Of a DNA stretch of 64,000 nt, positions 1-12,212 are shown piece after piece. Below the pieces are notes generated by a model. It made no database searches, was not told the DNA's origin, and worked only from the letters and a program-made list of their open reading frames with translations. The DNA is from Isoetes taiwanensis (lineage: Eukaryota > Streptophyta > Lycopodiopsida > Isoetales > Isoetaceae). The stretch lies in the NCBI GenBank assembly GCA_021234155.1, contig JAJEKV010000019.1, forward strand, positions 19,529,359 through 19,593,358, written 5' to 3'. The position numbers were made by a program, and so were the translations under genes. Every line of letters starts with the position of its first letter. The first letter of the stretch is position 1.

Positions 1-480
1 ACTCAAGTTGCTGATTCAAGGTCTAAATTCTAGATCCAATTCAGTTGTTCTAGTAGATGGTTGTTCCATGAGATTCTTCGACCTGTATAAAGGTGTTAGG
101 CAAGGTTGCCCTCTTGCCCCATAATAGTTGCTGAGATGCTAACCAAGGTCATTGTTCACTATCAAAACTTGGGTCTCATTAAAGGCCTTCAGCTCTCTAA
201 TTCTTTGAACTCTCTTAGCATCCTGCAATATGCAGATGATACTTTCTTTGCTAATATCAATTTCTTTCTTCAACAATTTTCTGCTGCTTTATAGGTGCAT
301 CTTAATCTCGCCAAAAATACAATTATAGGGGAAATCGACTCCAACTCTCTAGATGACATCACAATTTCTTCCTTCCTCTCAAGCTTCCAAGCTCTTAGGC
401 ATGCCTTTATCTCTAAATCCAAATATGAAAGAGTTATTAGAATCCCATTCTTACTAATTTTTTTGCTCAAATGGTTCACT
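1..480 (+). pseudogene. LINE (non-LTR) reverse transcriptase fragment
   Basis: Translation gives two reverse-transcriptase landmarks in the right order: GVRQGCPLAP (from about 93) and LQYADDTFF (about 223-252). They are followed by a thumb-like stretch LNLAKNTIIG (about 301-330). These are the palm motifs of plant L1-type LINEs, whose enzyme copies element RNA into DNA at a nick. The motifs lie in different frames, with stops after PLAP (about 121) and before the LAKN stretch, so the copy is dead. It runs off the left edge, so the endonuclease half is not visible. Sequence to about 1,114 may belong to the same element, but I recognise no domain there. Confidence 0.8.
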
Positions 481-3088
481 GCTAATGGAACTCTCCACGG
501 CTCTCGCACCAGCAAGAATTTTGCTCATTATATGGCCCGATCTTTCCATGGAAGACAAAGGCCTTCTTTCTACTCTTCTTACCTTTCAGCTTATTCCTTG
601 TGAGGATCAGGAATTCTTTATTCTTCGCCATGTTCAACCAATGGCATATGGCATGTACAATTTCTGCTTGGCCGACACACATGATAAGTTTGATGACAGT
701 CCACACCGTGCCTTTCAAGGTGATTCAAATGCCAAATGGCTGTTACGGTAGGACAACAAATGTCTTCAAGATCAGTCATAGGTCACTGCTCTTTAGGCAA
801 AGTACATGCCAGAGCTAGCTTGCCATTTGCCTCTTTGGATTGTAGAAACTTTGCAGCATCAAGTCTGCAAAAACCTGCATGAGGACATGGAGATTCAATT
901 CGCTCAAATCTACTTACAGCACTTAGGTGCCCTCAACAGTCTCCGTGCCTATCTTGACGGCGAGATCATTCCTTTGGACTGGGTTCCTCCTCCTATCAAC
1001 ACACTTCTTCCCTGTTCAGAATATAAACATTGGTGTCAAATTCTAGATGCCAATCTTCTTCAAGAATTCCGTGACCATGCTCGCTGTACTTATGATGCGT
1101 TTCTCTCAACATGATAATCCCCATAGGCATCATTAGGACCATCGCCATGCCGCAAGTAGTTTCATTTCCTCGATCAAGGCCTTCTTTCGCACTCAACGCT
1201 TATCGGGTCATTGGTTGGAACCCCGCATTACATTTCTACGTACCTCGTGGATCCACGCTTTTGAAAGCGCCTATAATGTCCGGGTGAAGCGAAACCTCAA
1301 TCATAACCGGTGAATTGATCTACATTCTTAATGAACGAGGTTACTAAAACTCGCCGTATGGCCGGGACTCACTAATTCTTAGACCGAAAGCTACATTCCT
1401 GCATCCGGGTCTGCTCACCGCCAAGGTGTTTTGTGCCGCTTGAAGTGTCTTATGACCCATTCAATTGCCCACGACGCTCTATTTTACTATTGCAATTCCA
1501 ACACCAAGTTTGCTTTTGGTCTCCGACTTGTCCGCTTCATTGAATGTCAAGATGTCCCCGCCGAGGCTCACTTTATGCTTTTGAAGAAATAGCACCGGGT
1601 TTTCTCGTTAGACACGCCACCCTCCATTGGGATAAACACTTCGACGCTCAAAGATCGACAAGATCTCATCCAAGTATCACTGGGATGCTCGGCCCCAATC
1701 GGGTGATGATTTTTGAGAAGCTACCTTTCCACCTTCGTAAACTGCGGCTCAAGCTTCCTCTCGCGGTTTTTGGTGGAGGGGAGGGAGTCCCATGCGCCTG
1801 CATTGACTATCAACACAACACGTTAAAGGCAAGGGACCGTGTCAAGCATCGATAACAAACGCGACGACTCTCACTAAAACCACGCTATAAACCCATGCTC
1901 CACAAAGAAGAGAACGATAAGACAAATGACCACGAGTTCGGCCTTAAATTCTACCACTCGGGTAACAATGATCGTGACCGCAAAGATTCCCCAACTCGCT
2001 ATATATATGATCCAGCTGGTGACCGAGATCACAAAGGCTCGCCATATACCATTTTAAACAAGGCCAAAATATATATGTAAGAGATGATCTCAAGTTTTAG
2101 TATCGCCTTTGTTTCAATTTTCTCGCCTTAGCTAGATCTCATGTGCTCTTTTTGATATTGAAGGATTCTTATCTTGACATATGTTCTTTGCTTTTCCTCG
2201 TTTTATTCTTCCGCTTCCGATTTCTTTGCAAACCTGACAATAATTATACTAGGATTTGTCGGGTTTGATCCACGGAAACCATAGAGGGTCAGTCTTTAAT
2301 GATCCCGAACTCCGCATTCTAAACAATCAGAGCAAATAACTTTCTCCCCGCCATACCAAATATCTACGATCGAGTGTCGGTTATGGTCCTCAAATGGCTC
2401 TCAATAAGATGTGTAACCTCTTTTTCTCGCTTCCTTCGCTCTAGTTGAAAAATTAATATAAATATCAAGCTTTTGAAAAGAAAGTATCCGAACTTAAAGA
2501 GGACTTAACTATGCACTCTATAAGTCATTCTGATGATCATGGAATCAAACGCTCCATGAGGGATCAAAAAATAGGCCATCCACAAATTAGCAGAGGCGCA
2601 GCTAATCGATATGTCTTGGACTTTTGAACTTCCCGCCATCTCGAATATGTTAGCAACACCTCAAATGGTGTGAAAAATTTTGAAACTCATTCTCACACCT
2701 CTGCTTTAGACATGCCCGCCACCTCACAAATGCATTTTCCCATTGCAATTACATTGTTCTCATTAGTCCGTGGCTTACACAATTCACTTAAAGGGGCAAT
2801 TCATGGCCCTGCTAGGGTCTCCTAATCTTTACAAAGGTAATCATGCCCGTGAAACCGTATGCCAATACCTCGCAATGCCAAGCATCCATACCTTGTAAAA
2901 AGATATGCCCAATATCTATAGGTAGATCTAATAAGGATACTAGTAAGGCTTTCAGCCAGAATGACATTCTCGACGTCTGATAAACATAAACCTCCACAAA
3001 AATTATGTTTGTGAAGATGAGGCGCAACGAAAAACAAAAAATAAGGAGATCACACGACGCAAGATCCGGGCTAGCTGATAGTCGCTAG
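481..3088. other. decayed unrecognised sequence, possibly LINE tail and other repeats
   Basis: Only short frames occur, the longest being about 102 codons at 806-1,114 and 1,544-1,855, both plus strand. I recognise no family in either. Neither has convincing splice sites or coding-like continuation. The first may be the 3' part of the LINE at the window start, because it has the same orientation. From about 2,100 to 3,088 the DNA is AT-rich and stop-dense. The LTR of element A begins at about 3,089. I see no RNA gene. Confidence 0.4.
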
Positions 3089-4291
3089 TGTGATCCGCGG
3101 ATGCTCCTAGAATCCATAGACATGCTCCCATCAGAGTAGACATCGGACTTCCCATGGCTACTCAAATTACCATGGCAAGGCCCTCCGCCATACCTCGGAC
3201 TACTTGGGATGGCTAAGTAACCTGCCAGGAACTCCTGAGAAACATTCGGCCCCATCGCCCCTTCTGTGGGAAACTTATACAATGAAGCATACATATACGC
3301 TAGCATACAATCATAATGCGAAATAATATACCACCACGTAAGGGTGGCCCATCCATCATCATCATGGAAAGACAATACATTCATAACAACATGAAATAAC
3401 ATTGTGGCACTACCCCGCTCGTGACTTCAAGGGATCAACTGACGCCGTGGTCTCAAGATATCACCGTGACGGAAGTATAACATGGCGCTAATGGCATAAG
3501 ACAATGGCTAGGCTTGTCCACTCCATCCACTTTGTGCACACTTTGCGATAGGTTGAATCATGCTATGATCGCTTTGTAGCTCCTCCCGAGACGCAATCCT
3601 AAGGAATCACTCTTCGACTACTTCCAAAGCATCTCCCCAACCGGGATGGGGCAGTCGAGAGGCGCCTCTCCCGAGTATGATGGATCCTCGGGTGTGTTAG
3701 AGAAGGCCGCATCACGACCCCTCAGATCCGCACTGACTTTACTCCCTAAATCTAAAGGTCACTCTCACCAACCTGCTCGAGCCCTGTATGCAAGGTCATA
3801 GGCCCCACCCTCCGCCCAGGAGTGTCAATTCCATACCCGCCCACACACAAGGACTCAACTATAGGCTCCAGCATCACGAGTCAGCTTAGGCAGACCCCAC
3901 CCCCCCGCTTCACCCTCATACTCGCTGTCCGGGTAAGCTGAACCACATCATAGCATCCCCAAACAAAGTTGGCTCTTGTCCGGTGCCGCAATATTGGGTA
4001 TTAAGAGATCTAACTAGAGACATCTCTAACTTGTAGCTTTTAGGCCACTCACCCTTCCCTTTAATTCCCAATACACTAAGAAGGTAAAAGAACTAATGTA
4101 ATTACCATCCATGTATTCGTAATCAATCTAAAGAGAATTTGACCCATTCCATCTACTCAAAGACTCACAGGAAAGAAACCTATTCATCACTAACCAGCAT
4201 CCCGGCCGAACCATGGTCACTTCGTGAGGCATCCATCTCTAAACCGGTAGGTAAGTGTTGGCAAAATAAGCTTAGGCCGCCGGGCTGCCCT
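3089..4291 (-). repeat. LTR of chromovirus element A, first part
   Basis: This block aligns by eye along its length with the LTRs at 28,347-29,886, 52,769-54,186 and 57,517-59,139. Shared landmarks are the ATGCTCCCATC stretch near the left edge, the 'catccatcatcatcatgg' stretch and the 'attgggtattaag' stretch. It begins TGTGAT, as expected for an LTR edge. Homology stops abruptly at 4,291 and resumes at 11,938, so the LTR was split by an insertion. The integrase of the same element lies at higher coordinates on the minus strand, so this is its 3' LTR. Confidence 0.7.
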
Positions 4292-7200
4292 GTGGATTTC
4301 ACCTTTAACATCCACCGGTTAGGTTTTTTTTGCCCCTCACACGCTCGTAGATACTCTGGCCCTCAAAAAATACTGGGTTCACCTCACCACATTTTCTGGA
4401 CGTGTTCGCTAGGGTGCTGCGGGCGGAACTCCCTCACCGCCTTCATAATTTAAAAGGGTTCTTTTGAAGATCCAAGCTTCAAGATCATAGGTTTGCAAGA
4501 TCATAGGGTTTACAAATGAACGTGATCCGGGTTTTGAATGAAGGATTGGGGTAAACAATTTGGACAAAAACCGTGAAATCTATTCTCAAAAAATTCTCAG
4601 CTTCTAATACCTATTAAGCTTTAAGTTTTCAAATAAGAACAATGCAATCATCTTTGCCCATTGCAACAAGGAAGACCAAGGAATTTACAAAGGTTCATAT
4701 TCATTCATTTATTTATCTACTCGGCAAAGATCCCGGCAAAGATGCTTGTTCTTCAAGAAATTGTCTACAAAGAATTAAAAGGTATTCTCCTTTGGTGTAT
4801 CTTCTTTTCGTTTTAGCATCCATCTTCCACAATAGAGGTTTCTATAGCAAAGGTACATTTGTTGAGATTTTGTTGTTCCGGCGTGGACTTTTCTTCTTAT
4901 CGCTCCAAAATCTATCTATTTATCCTTGAAGGTTCTTTTATCTCATGACAACAATTCAGGAAGATACTAACTGCTTAATCTTTAGCTGTGTAACAGGTGC
5001 TTTAGGAACCTCAAAGTATCTATATATTGTATTCTTGAAGCCGTGATGTTGAAGCCCCGCTTGAAGCTTTTTTCTTCTTAGGCGATGCTTGGCTACACCC
5101 AACTAGAAGGTACTAATTTCTGAAATTATTTGAGTTTTAGGCATAGATTTAGGTATAGAACTTAACTCTTGCATGCGGGCTAGTATGTGAAGGCAATACT
5201 TCCCTAACTCTCTTTGTAATGACTTTGTAGGAAATGGCATTTGAAACAAATATTGTTATAAGCACAATTGATGGAATGAGAAGTGCACCGAGGCTTTAGA
5301 AAGTGGGAGGCAAAATGCAAATTATGCCGATGTACCTAAAAGCAATAGAATTGGATGAGATAGATGGCTTGAGGGTCATGAATTTGTATTCTTGGGAGAA
5401 AGGAAGCTTCCTTGTCAAACCACAAGAGGAAGGCACAAAGTTATGGATGAGAAGTGTTTGTTCGAAAGCTCACTCAAAGAGTACAAGAAGATATTCAGCC
5501 TTTGAAGAGGGAGAGACTGCGGATACATGAGCTGCAAGAAGAGGAGGAGTCACCGCCACCGAGGTTGTAGATCGCACTCCAGCTTCAACAGGAGGAAAAG
5601 GCAAGCTTGGAGTGTCGATTGTGAAGGTAGGTCAGTAGCCCAAGCTTGCATCAAGAGCCTTACATGTAGGTGGATTCACACTTATAGAAAAATACAAGAC
5701 TAAGATGAGAAGTCATGCGCAAGAAAGATAGGTTTGAGCTCATGTCTGGATGTAAATGGAGTGTGGGAGTTTTTTAGCATTTGGTGCGAGAATGCCAACT
5801 TAAATACGGAAGAGGGAGGAGATACACGTTTTACAACTTCACCGACGCCACATGGAATCAAAGAGCACAAGCTGAATTTTGCAAAAGTAACTCACAAAGT
5901 GTTGTTACGTTTAGGAAAGTGGCCTCGGGAAGATAAATTGAAAGTGAGATTATGGCCAAAAACCGTGGTCATAGCTTGGAAGAGTGCATGGCTGACGCAA
6001 AGTTGCTCCTTTTGTGTGGAGCAAAGTGGTGCCATCTTTGTTGTATAGCACACCATTAGAAGCTTTTCGCGCATGAGGAATGAAATGGCGTGCCGCTGTC
6101 AGAGGTTCTTACTCCTCTTCCGCCAAGAGGTATCGGTTGGAGCAATATGAAGGAGCATAGCAGTAGTAGACATGCTCAAAAAATCCATTGCCAAGAAAGG
6201 AAAAGAGGAGGACAAGATATGAACACAACAAACATGGAAGGCCTCTAAGGAGAATTTGATTCACAAGTAAGAGCATGCTCTCATTCTTCACTCGAGGTAA
6301 TACTTTTTTCTCAAATATTTGCTGGAAATCTTTACAAATCTTTTGTCAAAACTGGCTGAAAAAATTTGCTGAAATCTAATTCCGCATTCTAGGAATCACT
6401 TTGTAACATTCAATTCACTATGATGAACTTTGTTTTGAAGTAGAGAGTAGACTTATGGTCCGCCTCTCGGCCGCATCAAAGGTAATGAAGTCGACCAAGC
6501 CATCCAAATGAGACTTCATGGCAAAGGCCACATGCACGCTATAGTTCTATTAGTTCTTTGCCTTGCTCTTTGTTTGTTGTTAGGTTGTTAGTTTGATTGT
6601 AGTAATCTATCAGATTTGTATTTCACTCTTTTCTCATTGAAATTTAAAAAAAAAAACAATTGCTTACTGTGGATTCATGCATCCTATATCTATGTTGCTA
6701 TTGGTAACCAACATATAGGATATGTAACCAAGACAAAAGAGATTTGAGACTTATCTAGATGAGTCTAGGCCGTACCTAAATTCGTATTTGCTAGGAGCTG
6801 ATGAAGTCAAGAATTCAATACCATGAGATGGTGAGGCATTAAGATCCAAGGAAACAATTAGGCATCAGCTAAATGCAGACTTAAGCGCAGTATAATGTTT
6901 CCAGTGCCGCCTGTTCTTCGTGTTCAACAAAGAGAAAGAGACTTCCGTGATGAGAGTTTTATAGACAAAGTGAGGATAAAGTAGAGCGCAGGCTTGAGGA
7001 AATTAAAAATCCAGATGATATTGACTACTTGACAAGGTTCCAGCCGCAAAACCTGCCAAGGAAACATGCCATGAGAATAGGAAACCTGAGAATGGAGTTA
7101 CATCGATGCAAACAAGGACACTCTTGCATTGTCGTAAGTAGGGCGTAAGATCTCTTTCGAGAAACATTGTGTGAGTTCCAGTAAACGCGGTGATGTAAAA

Positions 7201-10200
7201 GAAGTTTTGCATGGATATTAAAGAGGCTTATTCTGTGGTAAATTTGAAGGCAAGCCTCGCATTGTAAATTTTCGTAACCCACCTTGCGCAATATATTAAG
7301 GCCTCGGCCATAAGAAGCTGTACAAGCAAACAACAAAAAAAGCAGTTGCTCAAAAGTTCAATCAAAAATTTGGGATGTTAGCTGATGCACGACTTTGTCT
7401 ATGAACTTTGGAGGTCCAAGTGTGGCAACAATAAGGCGGTCTCTGGGCTGCAAGACACTTAGCTGGCACAATAAATGAGGAGATATTTACCAAAAGACGG
7501 CAACGCACCAAAATACCATCCATGGAAGTGTGTACCAACTATCAGGGCCTAAGATGAGACCAGAATCAAGAGGGCAGCCCAATGGTGTGCTAGAGACATA
7601 GCTTGGTAGGTTTTTGTGGTAGAAAAGAAGATCATTCTTGTATCACTAATTTGTAGTTCATGCTGGGAATGGGGAGGAGGGCTACAAAAATCGCTGTTGA
7701 TGCATTTGAGATGAATGTGGCTGCACATTAAGTGCCCGGGCAGGCTATCGCAACCACCATGGCCCCATCTACCAAGTTTCAGAGTTGGTCCATACAATTG
7801 ACATGTACAGGTTTGGACCACAAGGCCGGAGACAATGGGATGAAATAGCCTATTTCCTGGAATCTGTACTTAAAACCGCTTTGTGTCCCTGACTGGACAC
7901 TCTCCCATGGACATGCACACGAGGGCTTGTATGTTAGAAGACTACACTACCTTGAAAAGCACAGGAAAAGTTTGCTATTCCATGGGAAGGATGGTGCTTC
8001 TATCAAGCCATGAACAAAAGATAGCAGCATACATGGACTCCATGATCAAGACTTCATCCATAATGGGGAAGTAGCTGACAATCCACTTGATACAATGTAT
8101 CTCGGAGGCTTTACTTGCAAAGAATCACACTTAATGACGTGTGCACGCTCAAGCAATTTTCAAAGGAGTATGGTCTTCAAATCGGTGACGCAAGTAAAAG
8201 AAAAGATGTGCAAAATTGGCGGCTGCCCGTGAGGATTGCCTCAAGAGTTCCTGCAAGTGTGTTTGAAGAGGCCATGGATCCAAAACATAGTACTCCAATG
8301 CGCATATTAGGGACTTCCATCACCCCACGGTTTCTATATACTGACATATTCCTCTCCCTCACATGGATCTATGCAAATCCGATAAGAGCAGCCGCACTGC
8401 CTTCTTCTTGGTGCAAAAAAGTTTATTGTCTATTGGCCATACCATGTCACCTGGCCACCCTGCCGTCCACTGCCGTTTATACACTTTATTCGTTAAAACA
8501 CATTGTTTGAAGACAAACTTCATTAGTCGTGAGACTTTTGACATTCAAATTTTCTTTGCCACTTTGTCGCCTTGCTCATGAAGTTTTTTAGAGATTATCA
8601 GGGAGCTTCCTCGTCTCCATTGGATGCCACAGTGGTCGATGCATGCAGAATTCCCTTCAAAGATAGTGGAATAAGTGAAACGGAGATCCTACAATCGGGC
8701 TGATGTGCTTGATAGTGCAAGTGCTCTTAACCGAAAGTAACACCTAAGCTCACTTGGGACTCCAGTTATTCCCTCGCAGCCCATGTCAAACAAAAGAAAA
8801 CATTTACAAGCAATTTAGAGGAAAGTGGATGGTGAAGACACGAGTTAAAGTGTGATCCGCAAGACACAATACTCATGTTTGCATGATACATGGATGCAAC
8901 AGATGATTGCACATTAAAGAATTATAAAGTACAAGTAGGCGCATCACTTGTGAGGAAGGTGAGGAGGAAAATTGGGTGGAGCAAACCTTGGAAGCATCAA
9001 GATTTTTCAAATGTAGACATTTCATGGAATTAGAGATACTACAACTGCAGGGAGATGAGTCGATGATGTGAATGTAGAACAAGAGAATTACGTATACAAA
9101 TTACCCCTCGACTTCAATGATGTTAAGCATCACAATTCAGAGCTAAGGCATACCTTGACTCCATGGTGGACGCAGGCAGAAGCACCATCCTTCCGAAAGA
9201 CTCTAAAGGAATGCACTCGATAATAAAGCTATTTGCAAGGGCACTTTGTCAGCCAACTAAAATGGGTATCCATGCAGTCATTCAAAGACGTATTGACAAA
9301 GGTCAAGCCGCAGTCCTACTATAAGCCCTGAAAATGCTACAAAATGCAGCCACCTCTTGGAATTGATCGTAATCGGTGCCATCTACTTTGAGATGCATTC
9401 CTGGCAAGAAAACCGGAATAAACAAGGATGACGGACGCAAGCTTGGTACGGTGGGGAAGGGTACTTAGTATGCTAGAAACATGGGAGAGCATGGAAAGAA
9501 ACTAGAGAGCCAGACTGGTTAATGCACTCACCATACTCATAGAGCTTAATTTGCCTCAAGTATATAATGAAATACAAAGTAGGAGGATCGTGAGTATTAT
9601 TTCTCATCTTTCTATAGCTACTAATCTCACTAGACTCAGAATAGCACTAGCATGTTTAATATACAACCCATAATGGTAGATACCTCAAATTTTGATGAGC
9701 ATGATATGATGCAATTTCATAATTTTTGGCCGCATCGTGAAAAAAGGTCTCTATTATGTTGTTTTTGCACCGCGTATTGCTGGAAAATTGTGCTCACACC
9801 CTGAGCCATTGGCAGTGAAATAAGGGCAAGGGAAAGATTGTTTGAAGATCCGTGAAGACTATTAGTCGTGAGGACGTTAGTATGAAAATTGACATGAAAA
9901 TGATGGCTTAGTGCATTTGGAGAAACATAGCTGCATTTCTAGTTTGAAGGTTATGGAGATGCATTGTTATGGAGGAGGATCTCTCTCAAATATTCTGCAA
10001 ATGTGCAGCCGTAGATTTTGTGGCACATTGTAGATTCTTGTATCTGACCAGATTGGTATTGTTAAGCTCTAATCCCAAGTCAGCAAGTACTAATGTAGCA
10101 GACGGTACGGACAAACTAATAGCATTGCATACTGAATAGCAATTTTGCTTCTTTGCTTATTCTTAGCTGTTTGTTGGTGTTTAAGTTGCTCTTTTGGGTT

Positions 10201-11918
10201 AGAAAGCTGGTAGTTTAAAAAAGTTACCGCTTAAGGCTATTAAGTACGGTTAAGGTTTAAGTGCTGCTGTTTAAGTGTTTGCTGTCGCTTAAGTTTGGAG
10301 CTGTTGCTTGCTGGGCAAGTTTAATTGCTTTGCTGTGACACATGAGTCCCAAAGCAAAAAATTGCATACACGCTAAGCTTTGGTGGCTCTCGGCCGTCCG
10401 GCCAACATGCACAGGCTCTTGTGCTGCCATTCGAGTGGCGCGAATGCAAATGTTCTTAGTTTACTACGATCTCAGACATTATTGAGAAAGTCAAATACAT
10501 TGTACGTAAAAGAAACCATATACATTGTACGAAAGCAAACTATGGCTTATATTAGCAATAAATCGCTTTTACAAAAAGCTAGCAGAAGGAACCAACCTTG
10601 CACTCTTGTACAAAAAGCTGAAAATGTAATACAAGTTTCTACAAAGACCTCTGCAGTGTGATATGAGTTACGTGATACAATCTCATGCATGCTCTTTAAA
10701 GCTGAAAATGTGATATGACAAAAGTTTTTACAGATTATCCAAGATATACATTTAGCCTAATACCCAACTTATTTCTTTTCGAGAATCATGCATAAATGCA
10801 AGGCATTAAAAGTAGCCCTGTGGAGGCATTTTACATCCACTCTACAAGAATTCGGCCCTCCATGTTCACTGCGAAATGTCGCCTTCCATCTCCAACACGA
10901 TCGCTTTCAATTTGTAATTCCTTCTCCGAACCTTAGCCCTCGTTCCTTCAAATTTATCTTCACTTCCAAGCCTAAAACTTGTCACCAATGTCACCCCATC
11001 CTCGGATGGCTAGAGTCGAAGAAGATTCAAGAAAGAGGTTTCGGCAAAGAATTTTATCCTAGCCATTGAGTCACACCCATTTTGTGGAGAGGGGAAGTGA
11101 AATAAGGAGGAAGAGAGCCTGAATAAATGAAGAACTTAGGAATGAAACCTAATGAAGGAATGAATCGTCAGCAGAGGTTAAAACAGGAAGGGTAGTGGGT
11201 CAAATCAAAGCCATAAGGAGAACATGGGAAATTATTTGCATGCAGTGTTCCGGGCAGGTTTCTCGCTTTTATATCCACCATGCACTACCATGCAAGATAG
11301 GCAAGAATAAGCCAAGTGTTTATATTTGACATTTTGAAGCAAGGATTAAGCTGCTAACATTTTACATGTTTCTACTCATATGTTAACAATGCTTCCATAT
11401 AACAAGGGATTATGTGACTATATTGAACTCGCAAAAGCCTAGTTTTGTTATTAACCTTGCTTATTACTTCTGTCCCCATAATCCATTAAGAATATCTACC
11501 CCTAGACCCATATGTACCAAGGTTCCTGTTTGGCTAAAGCTTGAAACACCCCAAAGATTTTACAACTAAGGACACAATCGAGGATGCATTACAGCTTCCA
11601 ACCAACAACACAAAGCTAAACGAGAATGAAGATGGAGAGAAATGTCTACAAACACACAGAAATTTTTTTCCCTTCCAAAACCATTTTTTCTCTAAACAAG
11701 GCACACGTACTAAAAATCAAGTACAAGATCGGGTAGGGCATGCAAAACCCAGAATATAGTTCTAAAAGGATATCTAATGGAAGAAAGGGGCGAAATTGGG
11801 TTTGGTATTTACGCATGTAGGGGTTTTCAATTCCGGGGTGTCGTGATATGACGAGGGGTTTCTGCGACTCCTTGCACTAGTCACATGAGGTATCCCCATG
11901 TGCCTAGGTGAAGTCCCC
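4292..11918. mobile_element. 7.6-kb insertion inside the LTR of element A
   Basis: The segment separates two halves of one LTR. The 13 bases GCCGGGCTGCCCT occur on both sides (4,279-4,291 and 11,925-11,937), as for a target-site duplication. With one indel the match extends to about 18 bases. The ends are imperfect inverted repeats: GTGGATTTCACCT on the left, GGGGACTTCACCT as the complement on the right, 11 of 13 identical. Inside are only short broken frames, the longest 131 codons at 8,115-8,510, none recognised. A poly(A) run at 6,646-6,656 suggests at least one retroposon nested within. The class of the outer element is unresolved: terminal repeats favour a DNA transposon, while a long duplication would favour a LINE. 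Confidence 0.5.
6540..6656 (+). repeat. 3' end of a poly(A) retroposon
   Basis: A T-rich tract typical of plant LINE 3' untranslated regions runs into an uninterrupted run of eleven A (6,646-6,656). The upstream frames at 5,303-5,530 and 5,734-6,048 are plus strand and could be the decayed body, but I recognise no LINE domain in them. A processed transcript is an alternative. Confidence 0.4.
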
Positions 11919-11937
11919 GGGCCGGCCGGGCTGCCCT

Positions 11938-12212
11938 CCTCAATCCCACCTGAATTTGGGAGAGAAATGGGTGGACCCCTTTTCCTCAGCCCAAATGGTA
12001 AGTCCCTTTCTTGGCCAATCGGGACAATGTGGCACCCCTTATTGGTGATAAATTTAGCTAATTAGACCATAATGACTTAAGTTGTACTGCCGCTTATAAT
12101 TCTCATAATTATCCCTTTGGCTTTGCTAACATAGCTAACAAAACCACAAGGGGTAACCCTATTGAGTCCCGTGACGGTCATGCTACCCTATAGCATACCC
12201 CGGAACGCCACA
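11938..12212 (-). repeat. LTR of chromovirus element A, second part
   Basis: Homology to the LTR at 28,347-29,886 resumes here with CCTCAATCCC and the 'gaatttgggagagaaatgg' stretch, exactly where the block at 3,089-4,291 stopped. It ends GGAACGCCACA, matching the terminal TGTCACA-type edge of the copies at 29,886, 54,186 and 59,139. Joined to the first part it makes an LTR of about 1.48 kb. Confidence 0.75.

Noticed and set aside
10580-10640. CTTGTACAAAAAGCT resembling a recombination-cloning attB site
   Set aside because: Only the short core matches, the flanks differ, and the context is AT-rich plant DNA with no vector sequence.
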